Assembly (NCBI RefSeq): GCF_964340395.1
Contig: NC_135555.1
Coordinates: 244,001-308,000, forward strand
Source of the DNA: Glandiceps talaboti
Lineage: Eukaryota > Hemichordata > Enteropneusta > Spengelidae
DNA: 64,000 nt
Reading direction: 5' to 3'
The notes below the pieces were generated by a model. It was not told where the DNA came from, made no database searches, and was given only the letters and a program-made list of their open reading frames with translations. The position numbers and the translations under genes are program-made. Positions 10,268 through 23,300 of this stretch are shown here, piece by piece. The first letter of the stretch is position 1, and each line of letters begins with the position of its first letter.

Positions 10268-13200
10268 TCATACCCAGATTAATTCCTTTCCAGTTGGTAT
10301 GAAAGCAACAAATGCCTGCTTCACGCAAGTTTTCTCAAATCCAACACCTTGTAACATTCTTTCTGAGACTTCCTTTCCAGAACCATTTTCTACGTGAGCC
10401 CAGGGTATAACACCCAGATCTAATATCTTCTGTGTTATATTAGCAAGAACAACTTTTGAAAATCCTTTCCGTCTGTGTGCTTGTAGAGTATGTACATTAC
10501 CAATACCTCCATAGAAAGGTACCATAGCCCATGACAAGAGTTGTCCGTCATCACTATACAGTCCACTGGTGATATTAGTCTTTATGACAAATTCAAACTC
10601 TGGTAACATCCAATCACATCCAAACTTCCAGTTCTTCAAAACAATGGAAGCATCTTTCTTTGTTAAGGCAGCTAGGAATGTTCCCTCAGGTGGTTTCCTA
10701 CACAGCCACAAAAAAAGCAAGTGTCTAGTTTTCAATTCACAAGAAACAAAATAATCCAGATGACAATATTTCACTAAGGTCATCAAAGTTTTTTGTGTAA
10801 CATTCCTTTCAAGATTTGTTTATATGGTTTTAAAATATGAAGTATTGGTACATTGATTTTCATATGTATCGATCCACATCCTACAGTTACAGTGGTTATT
10901 TACCACAATGATAAATTAACTAGCAAACTAAGTGGTCATATGTATCGATCCACATCCTGCAGTTACAGCGGTTATTTACCACAATGATAAATTAACTAGC
11001 AAACTAAGTGGTCATATGTATCGATCCACATCCTGCAGTTACAGTGGTTATTTACCACAATGATAAATTAACTAGCAAACTAAGTGGTCATATGTATCGA
11101 TCCACATCCTACAGTTACAGTGGTTATTTACCACAATGATAAATTAACTAGCAAAGTAAAGTGGTCATATGTATTGATCCACATCCTACAGTTACAGTGG
11201 TTATTTACCACAATGATAAATTAACTAGCAAAGTAAAGTGGTCATATGTATCGATCCACATCCTACATTTTAATACAGTGGTTATTTACCACAATGATAA
11301 ATTAACTAGCAAACTAAAGTGGTCATATATATCAATCCACATCCTACAGTTACAGTGGTTATTTACCACAATGATAAATTAACTAGCAAAGTAAAGTGGT
11401 CATATGTATCGATCCACATCCTACAGTTACAGTGGTTATTTACCACAATGATAAATTAACTAGCAAACTAAAGTGGTCATATGTATTGATCCACATCCTA
11501 CAGTTACAGTGGTTATTTACCACAATGATAAATTAACTAGCAAACTAAGTGGTCATATGTATAGATCCACATCCTGCAGTTACAGTGGTTATTTACCACA
11601 ATGATAAATTAACTAGCAAACTAAAGTGGTCATATGTATCGATCCCCATCCTACAGTTACAATGGTTATTTACCACAATGATAAATTAACTAGCAAACTA
11701 AAGTGGTCATATGGAAGACAAATTTATATTTATTTTTGATTTTAATTCTTAAGACAACTCTATTTTGTTATCCTACTTGAGTAAACAAAGTGAAACAGCA
11801 TACAGTCGTTAGAATCAACCTAGAGCACTGAGACAATTGTACACTCATCTCTGGATACACACCAACTGTGGGTACTCCTGGTCCAGTCATGTGACCACAT
11901 CAATGTACAGTCAGAAATTACACACCCATACATATTTGTCTGTACCAACAGACATGTCTGTGAATACAGCTCTGAAATCTTACCAAATTTGCAGCCCCTG
12001 TAACAGCACTTGTTTCACATACTCTGTCACACTGGGATCTGTACAAGGCATGTTACAGGCATGTAGTCTTAGCCAGTGTATTTCTAGCTGTATATTCTCT
12101 AAGGGAATTATACTCACCAGTGTAGTTGACCAGTATTGACATGTTTGTATATATCAGCATATAGATCTACTCGGAGTGATGCTGAGTCAGATTTGAATTC
12201 TTCTAACACAGGTATTAGACATTCATCAAACCCTGTCAAGATTGAGTAATGACAAATTGATAGTTATTAGGTACTGTAAGTAGCCTGAGTTTTTAAATCA
12301 ATACTTAGATGTTATATTCCCCAATATTTATCATTGTTCAGCCAGGGAAAGACAAGTGGCCTAGGATGACGTCACCAAGAGTTGCTAGATGTACCAACAA
12401 TTTTCCATCTGAATGAAGAGAAATATTGGAGAATAACATATTTATACCAGTGCCAGTAATATCAAAGAAAAAATTGGGGAAATGAAATGTCACTTTTGAA
12501 TGTTTTGACTCATATTTCGAACACAGCAGAACCAATGATGTATTCATTGTCGTAACATAGAATGACCAGGGCAAAAAATCCTTACTTTTTTGTTCAACTT
12601 GGCTTGTGCATGGTATAATAGATCATATGGTACACATATCCTGAATATTCCAAACAAGAAACAAACACAGTGTGACATGTAAGGGCTGCACCTTAAAAAT
12701 GATGGTTTGGTCCGTTAAAAAATGTTGCAAAACAATTCTGGAAAAGTGTCACTAACTGTATGAGTACATGTTGGTGAAACTTTCAATATTTCATACTTCT
12801 TTCACAGTCTGAATGACTTAGAAATGACAATTAAAGTAAGAAGGAAACTTTGAATCATTGATTTGATTAAATTCCCTGAATTTCAGCAATAAACAATAAC
12901 TTTTGCTCAGACATGTGCTCCTGGGGTTGCCAGCTGACAATTGTTGTAGAGAACATCGATTTTTCAACAATAAAAGTCGCCAAACTGAAAAAATATAGGG
13001 TCGGTCATATCATGAGGAAGCAGTTAAAACCTTAATAGTCTTGAAGTATTTGAAAGTGGGTTTGTTCATAAACTTGTTACATTTCAACTATGGATGGTAC
13101 CAGTAAATATTAAATACACACCACTTGATTCAATGTATTAGGTAAATCTGACCACAAAGACAATCTCTAAATTACTAATTGTTGTTTGAATTTCAGCTAA

Positions 13201-15106
13201 ATTTGTATAAATTAGGTTTTTAGATCCCGAGATGTCATATAAAGTATGATTTAACATTCTATGTTACACCTACCATCAAAGAACATTGTTTTACTCCAGT
13301 CAAATAACTTTGATTTAGTCAAGACCTCTTTGAGTTTGGTTGGAGATGTTGTGTGTATATAGACATCAGTTTCAGCTAGCGGAATCTGAAAGAAGGAAGA
13401 GATAGTTGTCATGAGGTTGTTGTTGTTATGATAAAGTAGGATATCATTATGACTATGTCTGATGCAGTGAACCTCATGGTCATTGTGCCCCTTTTCAGTA
13501 AAACCAATTTGATGCACCAGTAACACAACCATTTCTTGTAATGGACCAATTAAAATTTAGTGTAACAGTGAGAATCCATGGCTGTGTCCCATTGTTCTCC
13601 TTATGTACAACATGGGTGGACTGTACATGCTAAATTCAAATTACTTTGAACCTAAGCACCTCAACGGGTTTGTGGGAATGTGGCATTTTACTTATTTCCA
13701 AATTTGTTATCATTTGCTGTGAAAAATTTATATTGCTGACTTGCCAGGCCTATCACTGACTGGCCAGGCCTGTCACTGACTGGCCAGGCCTGTCACTGAC
13801 TGGCTAGGCCTATCGCTGACTTGCCAGGCCTATCACTGACTGGCCAGGCCTATCACTGACTGGCCAGGCCTATCACTGACTGACTAGGCCTATCACTGAC
13901 TTGCCAGGCCTATCACTGACTGACCAGGCCTGTCACTGACTGACTAGGCATATTGCTGAAAGGTCAGGCCTGTCACTGACTGGCTAGGCCTATCACTGAC
14001 TGGCTAGGCATATCACTGACTGGCCAGGCCTGTCACTGACTGGCTAGGCCTATCACTGACTGGCCAGGCCTGTCACTGCAATAGATCTAGTTGTATAAAT
14101 ACTTCAGGAGACTAGCATGTTGTGGTTTCAAGTGGCCACATGGATTAGAAATGGGTCTTCATTGTGGATTTTTAATTTACAATAAAACTTCACTATGTTT
14201 TTCTATTTCTTCTAAAACAATGTGAAACAACATAAACAAAGTCCGTGTTTGTAGCTCAATAAAGTGCAATATTATAAGTTAGGTAAACAGTTTTGTTTTT
14301 GTATACAAGAGGCAAAGATGGGACACATACACAAACAATTACTTTTAAACGGTGAGAAAGTTGTTATGTTTTACAATTTCCATATGTCAACAACGTTCAT
14401 GTGTCTGAAATGCAAAACCTTAATTGAATACTTTTAGTGATTGGTTGATGCTTTTGGTTAAAATATTTTTTTTTTTGGGGGGGGGTGAAAATGAAAAAAA
14501 TATCACACTTACATAGGCACCAATATTTTTATCATTCATGCAGATAACAACAGTATAGTTTGGCCATTGATCTACATAAACTCTTGTTTTCCACTCTACT
14601 GACCTTACATTAGATGTCAGATGACCGATGACCTAGAGATAAAACACAAACTAAAGATATTAATAAAGTCAGGTTCCCCTTTTTCGTGTTTACTGAGGTG
14701 GGCCTAAGATTGGGATCTCAGAAAGTAGCGCCCCTTGCGGTACGACATAGAAATGGCAACATGCCTGTCTTCGAGAATTCGAACACTCAAAAACCCATTC
14801 CGGTACGCGGTATGTACATGTATGTGTAACTACTAGAACGATATCATTTTGAAATATGTAAGTTTCAAGCAGCTGGAAAACAGATATTTGATACAAACCG
14901 TATCTATGTTAGCTTCTACTGTTGATGGAAGTACTCAGTACACCATCAATATCAATGTATCCGTTATGAAGTCTAAGAGTCAGAGAACTAACCTTGAGGG
15001 AATGTGGTATCTGTAATTGCAGACTGTCAATTAGATTTTGATAATCCTCTGTCGGTACACGTACTAGTTCATCGCTATCACATCCTAGTGTAGGATTAGA
15101 AGACAT
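10268..15106 (-). CDS. GLYAT-like N-acyltransferase, five exons
   Basis: Predicted CoA-dependent acyltransferase of the glycine N-acyltransferase (GLYAT) family, which conjugates acyl groups to glycine or related amines. Exons read 15106-14993, 14632-14513, 13385-13274, 12232-12118 and 10697-10268. All borders are GT/AG, the phases join without a break, and the product is 296 residues, the family's usual length. Exon 2 has the N-terminal GLYAT signature VDQWPNY. The last exon has the GNAT/FR47-like fold: KPPEGTFLAAL, NWKFG, GLYSDDGQLLSWAM, then the acetyl-CoA loop AHRRKGFSKVV (R/Q-x-x-G/A type) and a C-terminal MLQGVGF. An in-frame Met at 15157 would add 17 residues; I chose 15106 because the family has no such extension. 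Introns 2 and 4 hold minisatellites (20 and 76 bp). The exact substrate cannot be read from sequence. The organelle is unknown; vertebrate GLYATs are mitochondrial. Confidence 0.88.
10858..11712 (+). repeat. 76-bp minisatellite, about 11 copies, in GLYAT-like intron 4
   Basis: Unit starts CATATGTATCGATCCACATC and includes CAGTTACAGTGGTTATTTAC and CAATGATAAATTAACTAGC. Each unit carries a small hairpin (GTGGTTATTTACCAC). Copies are almost identical, which suggests recent expansion. Confidence 0.95.
12306..12625 (-). mobile_element. foldback-type dispersed repeat, copy 2
   Basis: Reverse orientation relative to copy 1. It has TTCCCCAATATTTATCATTG, TGAATGAAGAGAAATATTGG, TTTTGACTCATATTTCGAAC and, at the right end, TTCAACTTGGCTTGTGCATG. 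It sits in intron 3 of the GLYAT-like gene. Confidence 0.6.
13738..14078 (+). repeat. 20-bp minisatellite, about 17 copies, in GLYAT-like intron 2
   Basis: Unit TGGCCAGGCCTATCACTGAC with small variants. It contains the palindrome GGCCAGGCC-like core. GC-rich against its surroundings. Confidence 0.95.
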
Positions 15107-16164
15107 GGCTACACTCACGTACCGTTGCGTCGTTCGGGTACAGGGCAGCTGCATCATCTAGACACTTCAACTCTGACCCCGAACTACCAAATACCATACA
15201 ATTGATTGACGTGCAAAGTTCTGGTGGCGCTCTGGCTTGCTACGAATGTAGTGTAAAATTTGCTAAGGTATTATCAACTTTACACGTGGTTATACTATGT
15301 ATCAAAACAAATAAACATTATCTGAATGTTTCAAACAAATTTCACCGATTAATGTTCGGGCCTCTTTTATTATTCCTTTCCGATTATAAAGTAATCCGGC
15401 ATCTTTTCATATTTGTCTATATTTTAATATCAAAAGTTGGCATGAAAATAAAGAATAGATTAGAAATAGAATAGAATAGAATAGAATAGAATAGAATAGA
15501 ACGGGACGGAACAAAACTAAACGAAACGACTGAAATGAAATGAAATGAAATAAAGTGAGCCTTGTTAGAAAGGCACACAGTACAACGGAGACTTGAGCAA
15601 GCCTACAACGGGTGATCTATTTAGCCGTATCCATATAATGATATATTGTTGACAGATTTATAATATGTTTGTGCTTTTTTTCTGTACAGTTCGCCTCGGC
15701 ACTTGGAGCTATATGGAAATAAAGATGCGTTAGAATCTTTAAAATGGAGAGTCACATACCTAACCTGTCATTCCATGCAAAGGATGGTGACTGTTTTGGA
15801 AGGACATACACACATACATACACACGCACCGGCTTCACTGAGCTTTAGACAAGTTACATATACTAGTATATAAAACCACACACTGCATCTGCAATTGTTT
15901 TTTAGTGAGTCAGGTGTGCATGTGGTGAACGCTAAAACCGTAAACGAAGCAAAATAAATAAAAAGTGAAGAAATTATTGTCAATTTATTGTGTAAACAAT
16001 CGTGCCACATTGATCATCGACAAATATTTCGTTTGGGGTGATTGACGAAAATTTTGACCCTCGGAACTCTAGATCTTGTTGTAATCGTTTCGACTTGAAG
16101 TGGGCCTAAAACAGAACAGTTTCACACTCAGTCTGTTTCCTGACCAATCTTATCACAGGGAACT
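15107..16164. other. 5' flank of GLYAT-like gene with AATAG and AAATG microsatellites
   Basis: No second gene found. An open frame at 15202-15474 (plus) has no domain. (AATAG)n occupies about 15467-15500 and (AAATG)n about 15530-15552. The GLYAT-like promoter must lie in the first few hundred bases. Confidence 0.45.
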
Positions 16165-16377
16165 CAGGCTCAGTTAGTTTTGTTTACAAATACACACAAA
16201 CAAACAAAACAAACAAACAAATAAGTAAGTAAACAAACAAACAAACAAACAGCATCGATAAATGAGTAGATAAATAAATGAATAAACAAGAACAGCAACA
16301 AACAAACAAATACTACCCCCAAATAGTCACCATTGGCGATATCTCCGATGGTGACTATTTTATGGGGGTGTCAGTGT

Positions 16378-16418
<41 letters not shown>

Positions 16419-16590
16419 TCATTTACTTATCTACTCATTTATCGGTTTATTTGTTTGTGTTTGTGTTTGTGTTTGTGTTTGTGTTTGTGTTTGTGTTTGT
16501 GTTTGTGTTTGTGTTTGTGTTTGTGTTTTGTTTTGATTTTTGTGTGTTTGTTTATTTGTTTGTTTGTCTGTTTGTTTGTATCAAAACTAA
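16165..16590. repeat. large imperfect palindrome with microsatellite-expanded right arm
   Basis: The centre lies between 16340 and 16341 (GAT|ATC). AAATAGTCACCAT on the left pairs with ATGGTGACTATTT on the right. Further out, the left arm has CGATAAATGAGTAGATAAAT and the right arm has the complement, TTTACTTATCTACTCATTTA followed by TCG. Beyond that, AAAC/ACAAA repeats on the left face GTTTG repeats on the right. The right arm carries extra (GTT)n at 16379-16414 and (TTTGTG)n at about 16450-16525. Open frames here are microsatellite artefacts. Confidence 0.85.
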
Positions 16591-17339
16591 CACCTGTGGT
16601 CAGTGCATAGGGTTAAAACGCGGAAGTGATTTTATTTTGAAATGAAACAGCATTTTTAGACATGATTCAAAAATGAAAATGAATTCGTTGTCGCAGTTGA
16701 CGTATGTTATTTGCCAACTACTGCCCCAATTCCATATCTTGCTGCAAGAACTTATATAACGGAAAAATTACTTGAAGCAAGATGTGGAACAGTATTTGGC
16801 AAATAACATATGTACGTACATGTTCCATAGAAGCACAAAGGCACAATATATGCCTGAATTCATATCAGGGGTAACTTATTAACAACACAACACAACACAA
16901 CACAACACAACACAACACAACACAACACAACACAACACAACACAACACAACACAACACAACACAAGAAGTCTTTCTCCAACAAGTTAGTTGGATACTATT
17001 ATCATAATTATTATGTGCTAATTTTTGTGCATGCAAAATGAATCTGTCTTTTCAATTTTTATATAGGATAACATGTGGCTCACACCTGTTCGACCCGTCA
17101 ATGGCACCGCACTATCTTTCGCACTCGACCCTTCATATTGCCACCACCACCACCACCACCACCACCACCACCACCACCACCATCTATCGTACTCGGCCGG
17201 GTACTCGGCCCGTCATAGGAACCTCACGTCTTTCGCACTCAACCCGTCATTGGCACCGCACGTGTCCCCACATCGGTCTGTCATTGGCACCGCACCTGTT
17301 CCCTCTGACAAGTCAAACAACCGACCCGTCAATTTGTTA
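16591..17339. repeat. microsatellite-rich stretch: (CACAA)n and (ACC)n
   Basis: (CACAA)n, about 17 copies, at 16881-16965. (ACC)n, about 13 copies, at 17142-17182. Around the latter is a loose repeat of CGACCCGTC and CATTGGCACCGCAC (17100-17330). No gene. A CACAA tract of this length is unusual but not otherwise informative. Confidence 0.7.
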
Positions 17340-17660
17340 CACCTAGTGGAATTCGCTTCCATTTGAAATAATAAGAAATGCAATGCAATGACTGTTGACA
17401 TTTTTAAACGTAGTTTAAAGACACATCTTTTCAGACAACATTTCAAGTGACTGATTTTAACTTGCCGGTTTTTTTTTTACAATGTGAATTATTTTAGTGG
17501 GTCTGTTTTACACTAAGCTTAGTCCCTCTATGTGTGGTGTTATTTTCTTTACTTTATTGCAATTTTAAACTTCACTCCGAACACACTGAGACGCACGTGT
17601 AGCGCGTTTTCTTACAAGAAATAAAATAATAATATATAAAATAAAATAATTAAATAAATA
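17340..17660 (+). mobile_element. LINE 3' end remnant
   Basis: Translation gives fragments of the usual non-LTR reverse transcriptase C-terminus. WNSLPFEI starts near 17349, and after a frame change TVDIFKRSLKTHLFRQHFK runs to a stop near 17450. A 3' UTR-like stretch ends in AATAAAATAATAAT-rich sequence. The coding part is disrupted and 5' truncated. Family (CR1/L2-like) is a guess. Confidence 0.55.
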
Positions 17661-18853
17661 TTATATAGTAATAATAATAATAATAAAATGATAATAGTCT
17701 TGGGTCCGGTTTAACCTGCATCAGCGCCTCGCTTTGCCAAATCAGCAACACCCCATTAATTGTGGGAATAAATCGACCAACCCGAAGATGAAGTCGAAAT
17801 AGGCAAACATGAGCTCAGAGCCTTAGTGAGAGAGTGAAGCACGTTTTGTATTTATATGAAAAAAGGAGAATGGTTTCAATCACCATTTATGGCTATGCTA
17901 TGTACACCTTCAAACTTCTGGCCAATCCTTATGCAGCGAATGTCATCTCGACGTAGTTACGTCATCATTAATGACGTGATGACGTTTTACGAAATTCTCA
18001 GTAGTAATGATATGACAATCGATACAATGTGATTCAAATGTGACGTTGATGTTTTGACAAGTTCAATGTGCTTGAAATGTTCCATCGTCGTAAACCACGC
18101 CGTGCAAGACCTCAGCCAAGACGCGCCGGCTCCATCCAGAGTACTTGGATACACCAAAACTGCGAAATAACATTTTCGTCAGGCCTAATTAAAAAACAGT
18201 TTTGTTCCGGTTACCCGACCCCATCCAGTGTTTCACGCCTACCCTGAACATTTGCTGAACTTTTTTTTACGCATTCGTATACAGCTGTATTAAAATAACG
18301 AATGAAACACGGGAATTATCTATGTCGATGTATACAATTAATAAATGTCACACTCAAAAATAGCGTATTTTGATGTGAAATTTTATTCGGCATTCATAAC
18401 AAGTTGATCGATTTGTGTATTGATTTTCATTAGTTGGCATAGCATATCCTCATTTTAAGGATAGTGGAAAACAATTAGACACAGCACACATATACCCCCC
18501 CCCCCCCCCGTTCAACCTATTTGCAATGTAACTCAGGAGAGGGTGGCACTTTCCCTCGCTCTGAATGGTATAGTCCAACAATGACATCATCGTATGATAG
18601 TGTATCATATCAGCTGGCTAACATTCAATCCAGGTGAATAACAGATCACACATCCAACCACGGCAGTGCAGGAGTGAAATTCTCCCCACCATAAGGAGAT
18701 TTGGTGTCAGTAGAATCGATGAGACCAAGAGGAAGACAACACAACTGCAGAAGCCGTAGCTTTTCCCGAACACGACAAGCCATCCACGCTATTTGACTGG
18801 AATCTTGCTCAAAGTTGACTGATTTTAAATACAGTATTTGAGGCAACGTCGAA
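17661..18853. other. upstream region of PMT with a dispersed repeat fragment
   Basis: At about 18180-18262 lies a repeat, TTACCCGACCCCATCCAG then TTTCAC, that recurs at about 51215-51290. Poly-C at 18496-18510. The rest should contain the PMT promoter. A 66-codon minus-strand frame at 18646-18846 shows no domain and is not annotated. Confidence 0.45.
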
Positions 18854-20329
18854 ATGATGGACTATTGTCACGATAACGGTAAGTCAGTGTAATACCATTT
18901 CTCCAACATTCTGATTGTTACCATCTGTTGCCTTGATTTTGCAGTGGACTTTAAACGTACATAGGTAATGAATTAATGATTATTGTCGTGGCCCTGCTGG
19001 CAGAGTGCCGTTTGTACAATACGGATTGTTTGTTGTTGATCATGTTATACGTACACGTGTACATTGTATGACCCGGAAAGCATTGTATGTAAATAACACC
19101 ACCATATTCAAGGATGGATGGTGGATGAATGTACGCGATGTGCTGAGAAAGGAAAGATTTTTTTCAGTGATCACAAACGAAACGATTCCTAGGAAATGGA
19201 AATAATAGCAATAAATGCAATAATTGTAGCTTTGGTATTGTTTACAATACTTTTTATTCTTTTTTTTATATTTTATTTTGTGTGACTCAACATTTTTCGT
19301 TTTACTTTTTATTTCTTACGGGGTTTGCAAAAAAAACAACAAGAAAAAGAAAAAAAACCAGAGGACCAAGAGCGACATAGCGAAATCGCTACAGTACTGC
19401 ATGATATAGATATGCAGAATATATATGTATGAGTGTTTTCATGTAGCAAAGAGGATGTGTCTCAACTGAATCCAAATACATAGTATGTATGGTCTCAGAC
19501 CATGTACCACTAAAAAGAATTCGTTAGTGGTGTGAGGCACAGTGAATGCTTGATGACGTGTTATGATTGTTGTGTCCTGAATGAGAACCATATATGCAAC
19601 AGTTCTAGTTAGTTTGGACATGTGGAGCTTTATCATCTTATGTGTTAGAAGTAAAATTGTTTCAAATATTAAAGTTCAGCTCTAATCAGATGTGAAAATT
19701 AAATTGTGTTTTTCTTTTGTGAAAACTCCAAAGAAATCCTCTCATTTCCTGTCCATAAATATACTTGACTTCAACTTCCCCTTTTTAGAAATAATTGTGC
19801 CATTGTTATGATTGTACCATTGGATTGATGCAAGATGTCAGAAATGTTTTCTAAAAATGTAAAACGTGTACATGACTTGTGAATAGAAAACTGATTCAAC
19901 TGTGTCCAAGTTATTCAGTTACAATGACACAGCTATCATTTTGTTTTCATAAATGTAGTTGAAATGGATGACCTGCTATATCAGTCATGTGACAAAGTTG
20001 ACAGCCCTTTCTATGATTCTGGCCATTGTTTGGAAGCCAAGGGTCATCAGATTGAGGTCTTCTTTGTTTGTTCATTTAGCAAATACTTGTCAGATAATAA
20101 CATCAGTTAAAATCTATTTTTCCAAACTTGTAGTTTTTTGTGTACAAACTAATATATAATCATAAGTTATCCAGATTAATCAAGTTGATTACATCACCAT
20201 AACATTGAACATTGAAATTTGAACTTTGAACTTAACTTCATGAGTCATCTTCAATGTAAACACATGTATGTATCATTGTTGTCACCTTTTTAGCACAACT
20301 GAACTATAAGGTGTAGTGTCTGTCTGTCA

Positions 20330-20387
<58 letters not shown>

Positions 20388-23300
20388 GTGTATGCATGTA
20401 AATGACTTAAAGGCCAGGGTATCATTCCAGGGGTCTTGCAATAGTATAATCTTATCAGTCACTGCAGCCAGGAAAGGGCCATGACGTTATCGACACGCTG
20501 TCTTATATAATTCATCAAAGATGATAAATGTTTTGTACAAGAACTTGTGTCAGGTTGGATTCACTTGTATCATCAAATAAACTGCCAAATTAACAAAAAA
20601 AAACAACCAATGGTTACCATATGTATAGTATAAGAAATTAGCATATTTAAGTCACATGGTGTCATGTGGCGTGCATAAATATGAACTGATTTGCATACTC
20701 TCCAAGCAGGAAATGAAGTTGAATCAACCTGTGGTGGTTTGACAGTATTTAAACATTAGTATGTGTTCCAGGTTCTGTTTAAATTCAGTGTAAATATATT
20801 CAAAGTTACAGCTGCTGCATATTGATATTGTTTTTGTTGTATTTAAATATATTCAAAGTTACAGTATATTGATATTGTTTTTGTTGTATTTAAATATATT
20901 CAAAGTTACAGTATATTGATATTGTTTTTGTTGTGTTAAATATATTCAAAGTTACAGTATATTGATATTGTTTTTGTTGTATTTAAATATATTCAAAGTT
21001 ACAGTATATTGATATTGTTTTTGTTGTGTTAAATATATTCAAAGTTACAGTATATTGATATTGTTTTTGTTGTGTTAAATATATTCAAAGTTACAGTATA
21101 TTGATATTGTTTTTGTTGTATTAAATATATTCAAAGTTACAGTATAATGATATTGTTTTTGTTGTGTTAAATATATTCAAAGTTACAGTATATTGATATT
21201 GTTTTTGTTGTGTTAAATATATTCAAAGTTACAGTATATTGATATTGTTTTTGTTGTGTTAAATATATTCAAAGTTACAGTATATTGATATTGTTTTTGT
21301 TGTATTAAATATATTCAAAGTTACAGTATATTGATATTGTTTTTGTTGTATTAAATATATTCAAAGTTACAGTATATTGATATTGTCTTTTTTATCTTGG
21401 TGAACAGAAACATGTGATGAATCTCGCAATGTCATGATTGACTACTGGAAGGTTCATTCCAAAGATGCAACTCTGGAAGAGATGATGCTGGATTCAAAAG
21501 CACAAACTTTGAATCAGATGGAGAAGCCTGAGATACTCTCTCTACTTCCTGCATTTGAAGGGAAGAGAGTTTTGGAATTAGGAGCTGGAATAGGGTAAGA
21601 CTAGTGCTTCCTGAATTTGGAGGGAAAGAAATCTGGAATTAGGAGCTGGAATAGGATTCAGATTTGGAGTTAAGAGCTGGGATAGGATTGAGATTTGACA
21701 TTTTCCAACCTTTTTTTTGGTCCGATTGTAACTCTTCTATATTCTGCAATTTTATAAATCTGTAATGATCACAAATGATACATATACATGTATAACCTAT
21801 TTCAGATGGCAGAAATGAGATGAAGAATAGAATAGTGTTCTATGCAACTGAGCTTTCCTTTAACTGAGACTTTTCAGCTGAGTTTATTCATATTGTACCA
21901 AATACTATTTATTGTTTCTATCATTTTTTTGGCAGACGTTTTACTGGAAGCATAGCAGCGGCAGCTTCACATGTGACAGCCGTGGATTTTATGGAATCGT
22001 TCATTCAAAAGAACCAGCAAATCAATGGACATCACAAAAATGCAGAGTTTGTTCAGGCAGATGTCACTGAAATGGAACTCCTAGAAAACAGGTATGATGA
22101 AATAAATTGATCTATAAATGATGAATTGTCACTTTTGTTACAAACACTCAAGAATAGATTAAACCTACTAGTTCTTTCTTCAGTTTGTAAATTTAAAGTA
22201 CATGGTATGGAAATCTTACCAGCTAACCTTCCTCAGGTACTGGGTTCACAAACGTGATAGTAGATATATTGTAGTTACCTACGACTGGTTTTCAAATTGA
22301 CAGATTAGCTGAACCCATTGTGTGTATTATTGGACCTCTTCTTATGATTGTCCCTATGTATAATTTGTTCATATGCCATTAAATTAATAAATACAACAAA
22401 ACAGTTAACACCAAATCTCATTGGTCTATGGATAGATAAACATCTCTTGATGCTACCCTGGAATGCTTACATAGCAAACATGGAATTAAGTTTACTGACA
22501 ACAATCTTGTTCTTATCCTTAGACTTTGGAAGCATAAACTTTATTGTTATATTTTCCTGTGAACTTTTGACCATTACATATCATATTTGCAAATCTTATT
22601 TAAATGGGTAATACCATTTTACAGTTGTACAGGGGTGTGGAGGGATCGAGTGACATGCTCTTTAATAAGGCTTCTGGTGTGTTGCTTTTGATAAGTCATT
22701 GGCAAGTAACCTTCAACTGTTCAGCTTTGATATGGTGTTTTTTAGTTGGTTTGATAATGATGTACTTGACTTTTAACCTTTGACCTTCAACCTTTCAGCT
22801 TTGATGTGGTGTTCTCTAATTGGCTGATGATGTACTTGACTGATGACGAAGTGTTACAGTTGGCAAAAAATGCATTATCTTGGCTGAAAGAGGATGGTTT
22901 TATGTTTTTTAGGGAATCTTGTTTCCACCAATCAGGTATGAATTGAAAAAATACAGTAACACAACATTAAATTATTATCATTACCATGGATTTGTTTATT
23001 ATCCTGATACTATCTAGTAGGTGAGTTTATCACCAAAATGGTTGAAAATCATAACCTGGCAATTAAGTTACAGAACACTCAACTGAAGTACTTAATTTTT
23101 ATCAGCCCCGTTTTGATAGAAAGATTGGAAACATATTTAAAATGTAAACAACTTATTTCCAATAGGACAACTAATATGGCACCATAATTGACCTTGCATT
23201 TAGTAATATGCAGTTTGCAACAATTGTCATGATCATTTCTGTCATCTCTAACCATAGAATAATCACTGTACAATTTTGAACCAAACCAACACTTCTATAA

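Noticed and set aside
10858-14078. CRISPR-like direct repeats
   Set aside because: Head-to-tail minisatellites without unique spacers, inside introns of an animal gene.
16278-16645. Frames of poly-Val/Cys/Leu/Phe type
   Set aside because: Translations of (GTT)n and (TTTGTG)n microsatellites.
17038-17366. Frames with poly-Thr or poly-His
   Set aside because: Translations of an ACC microsatellite.
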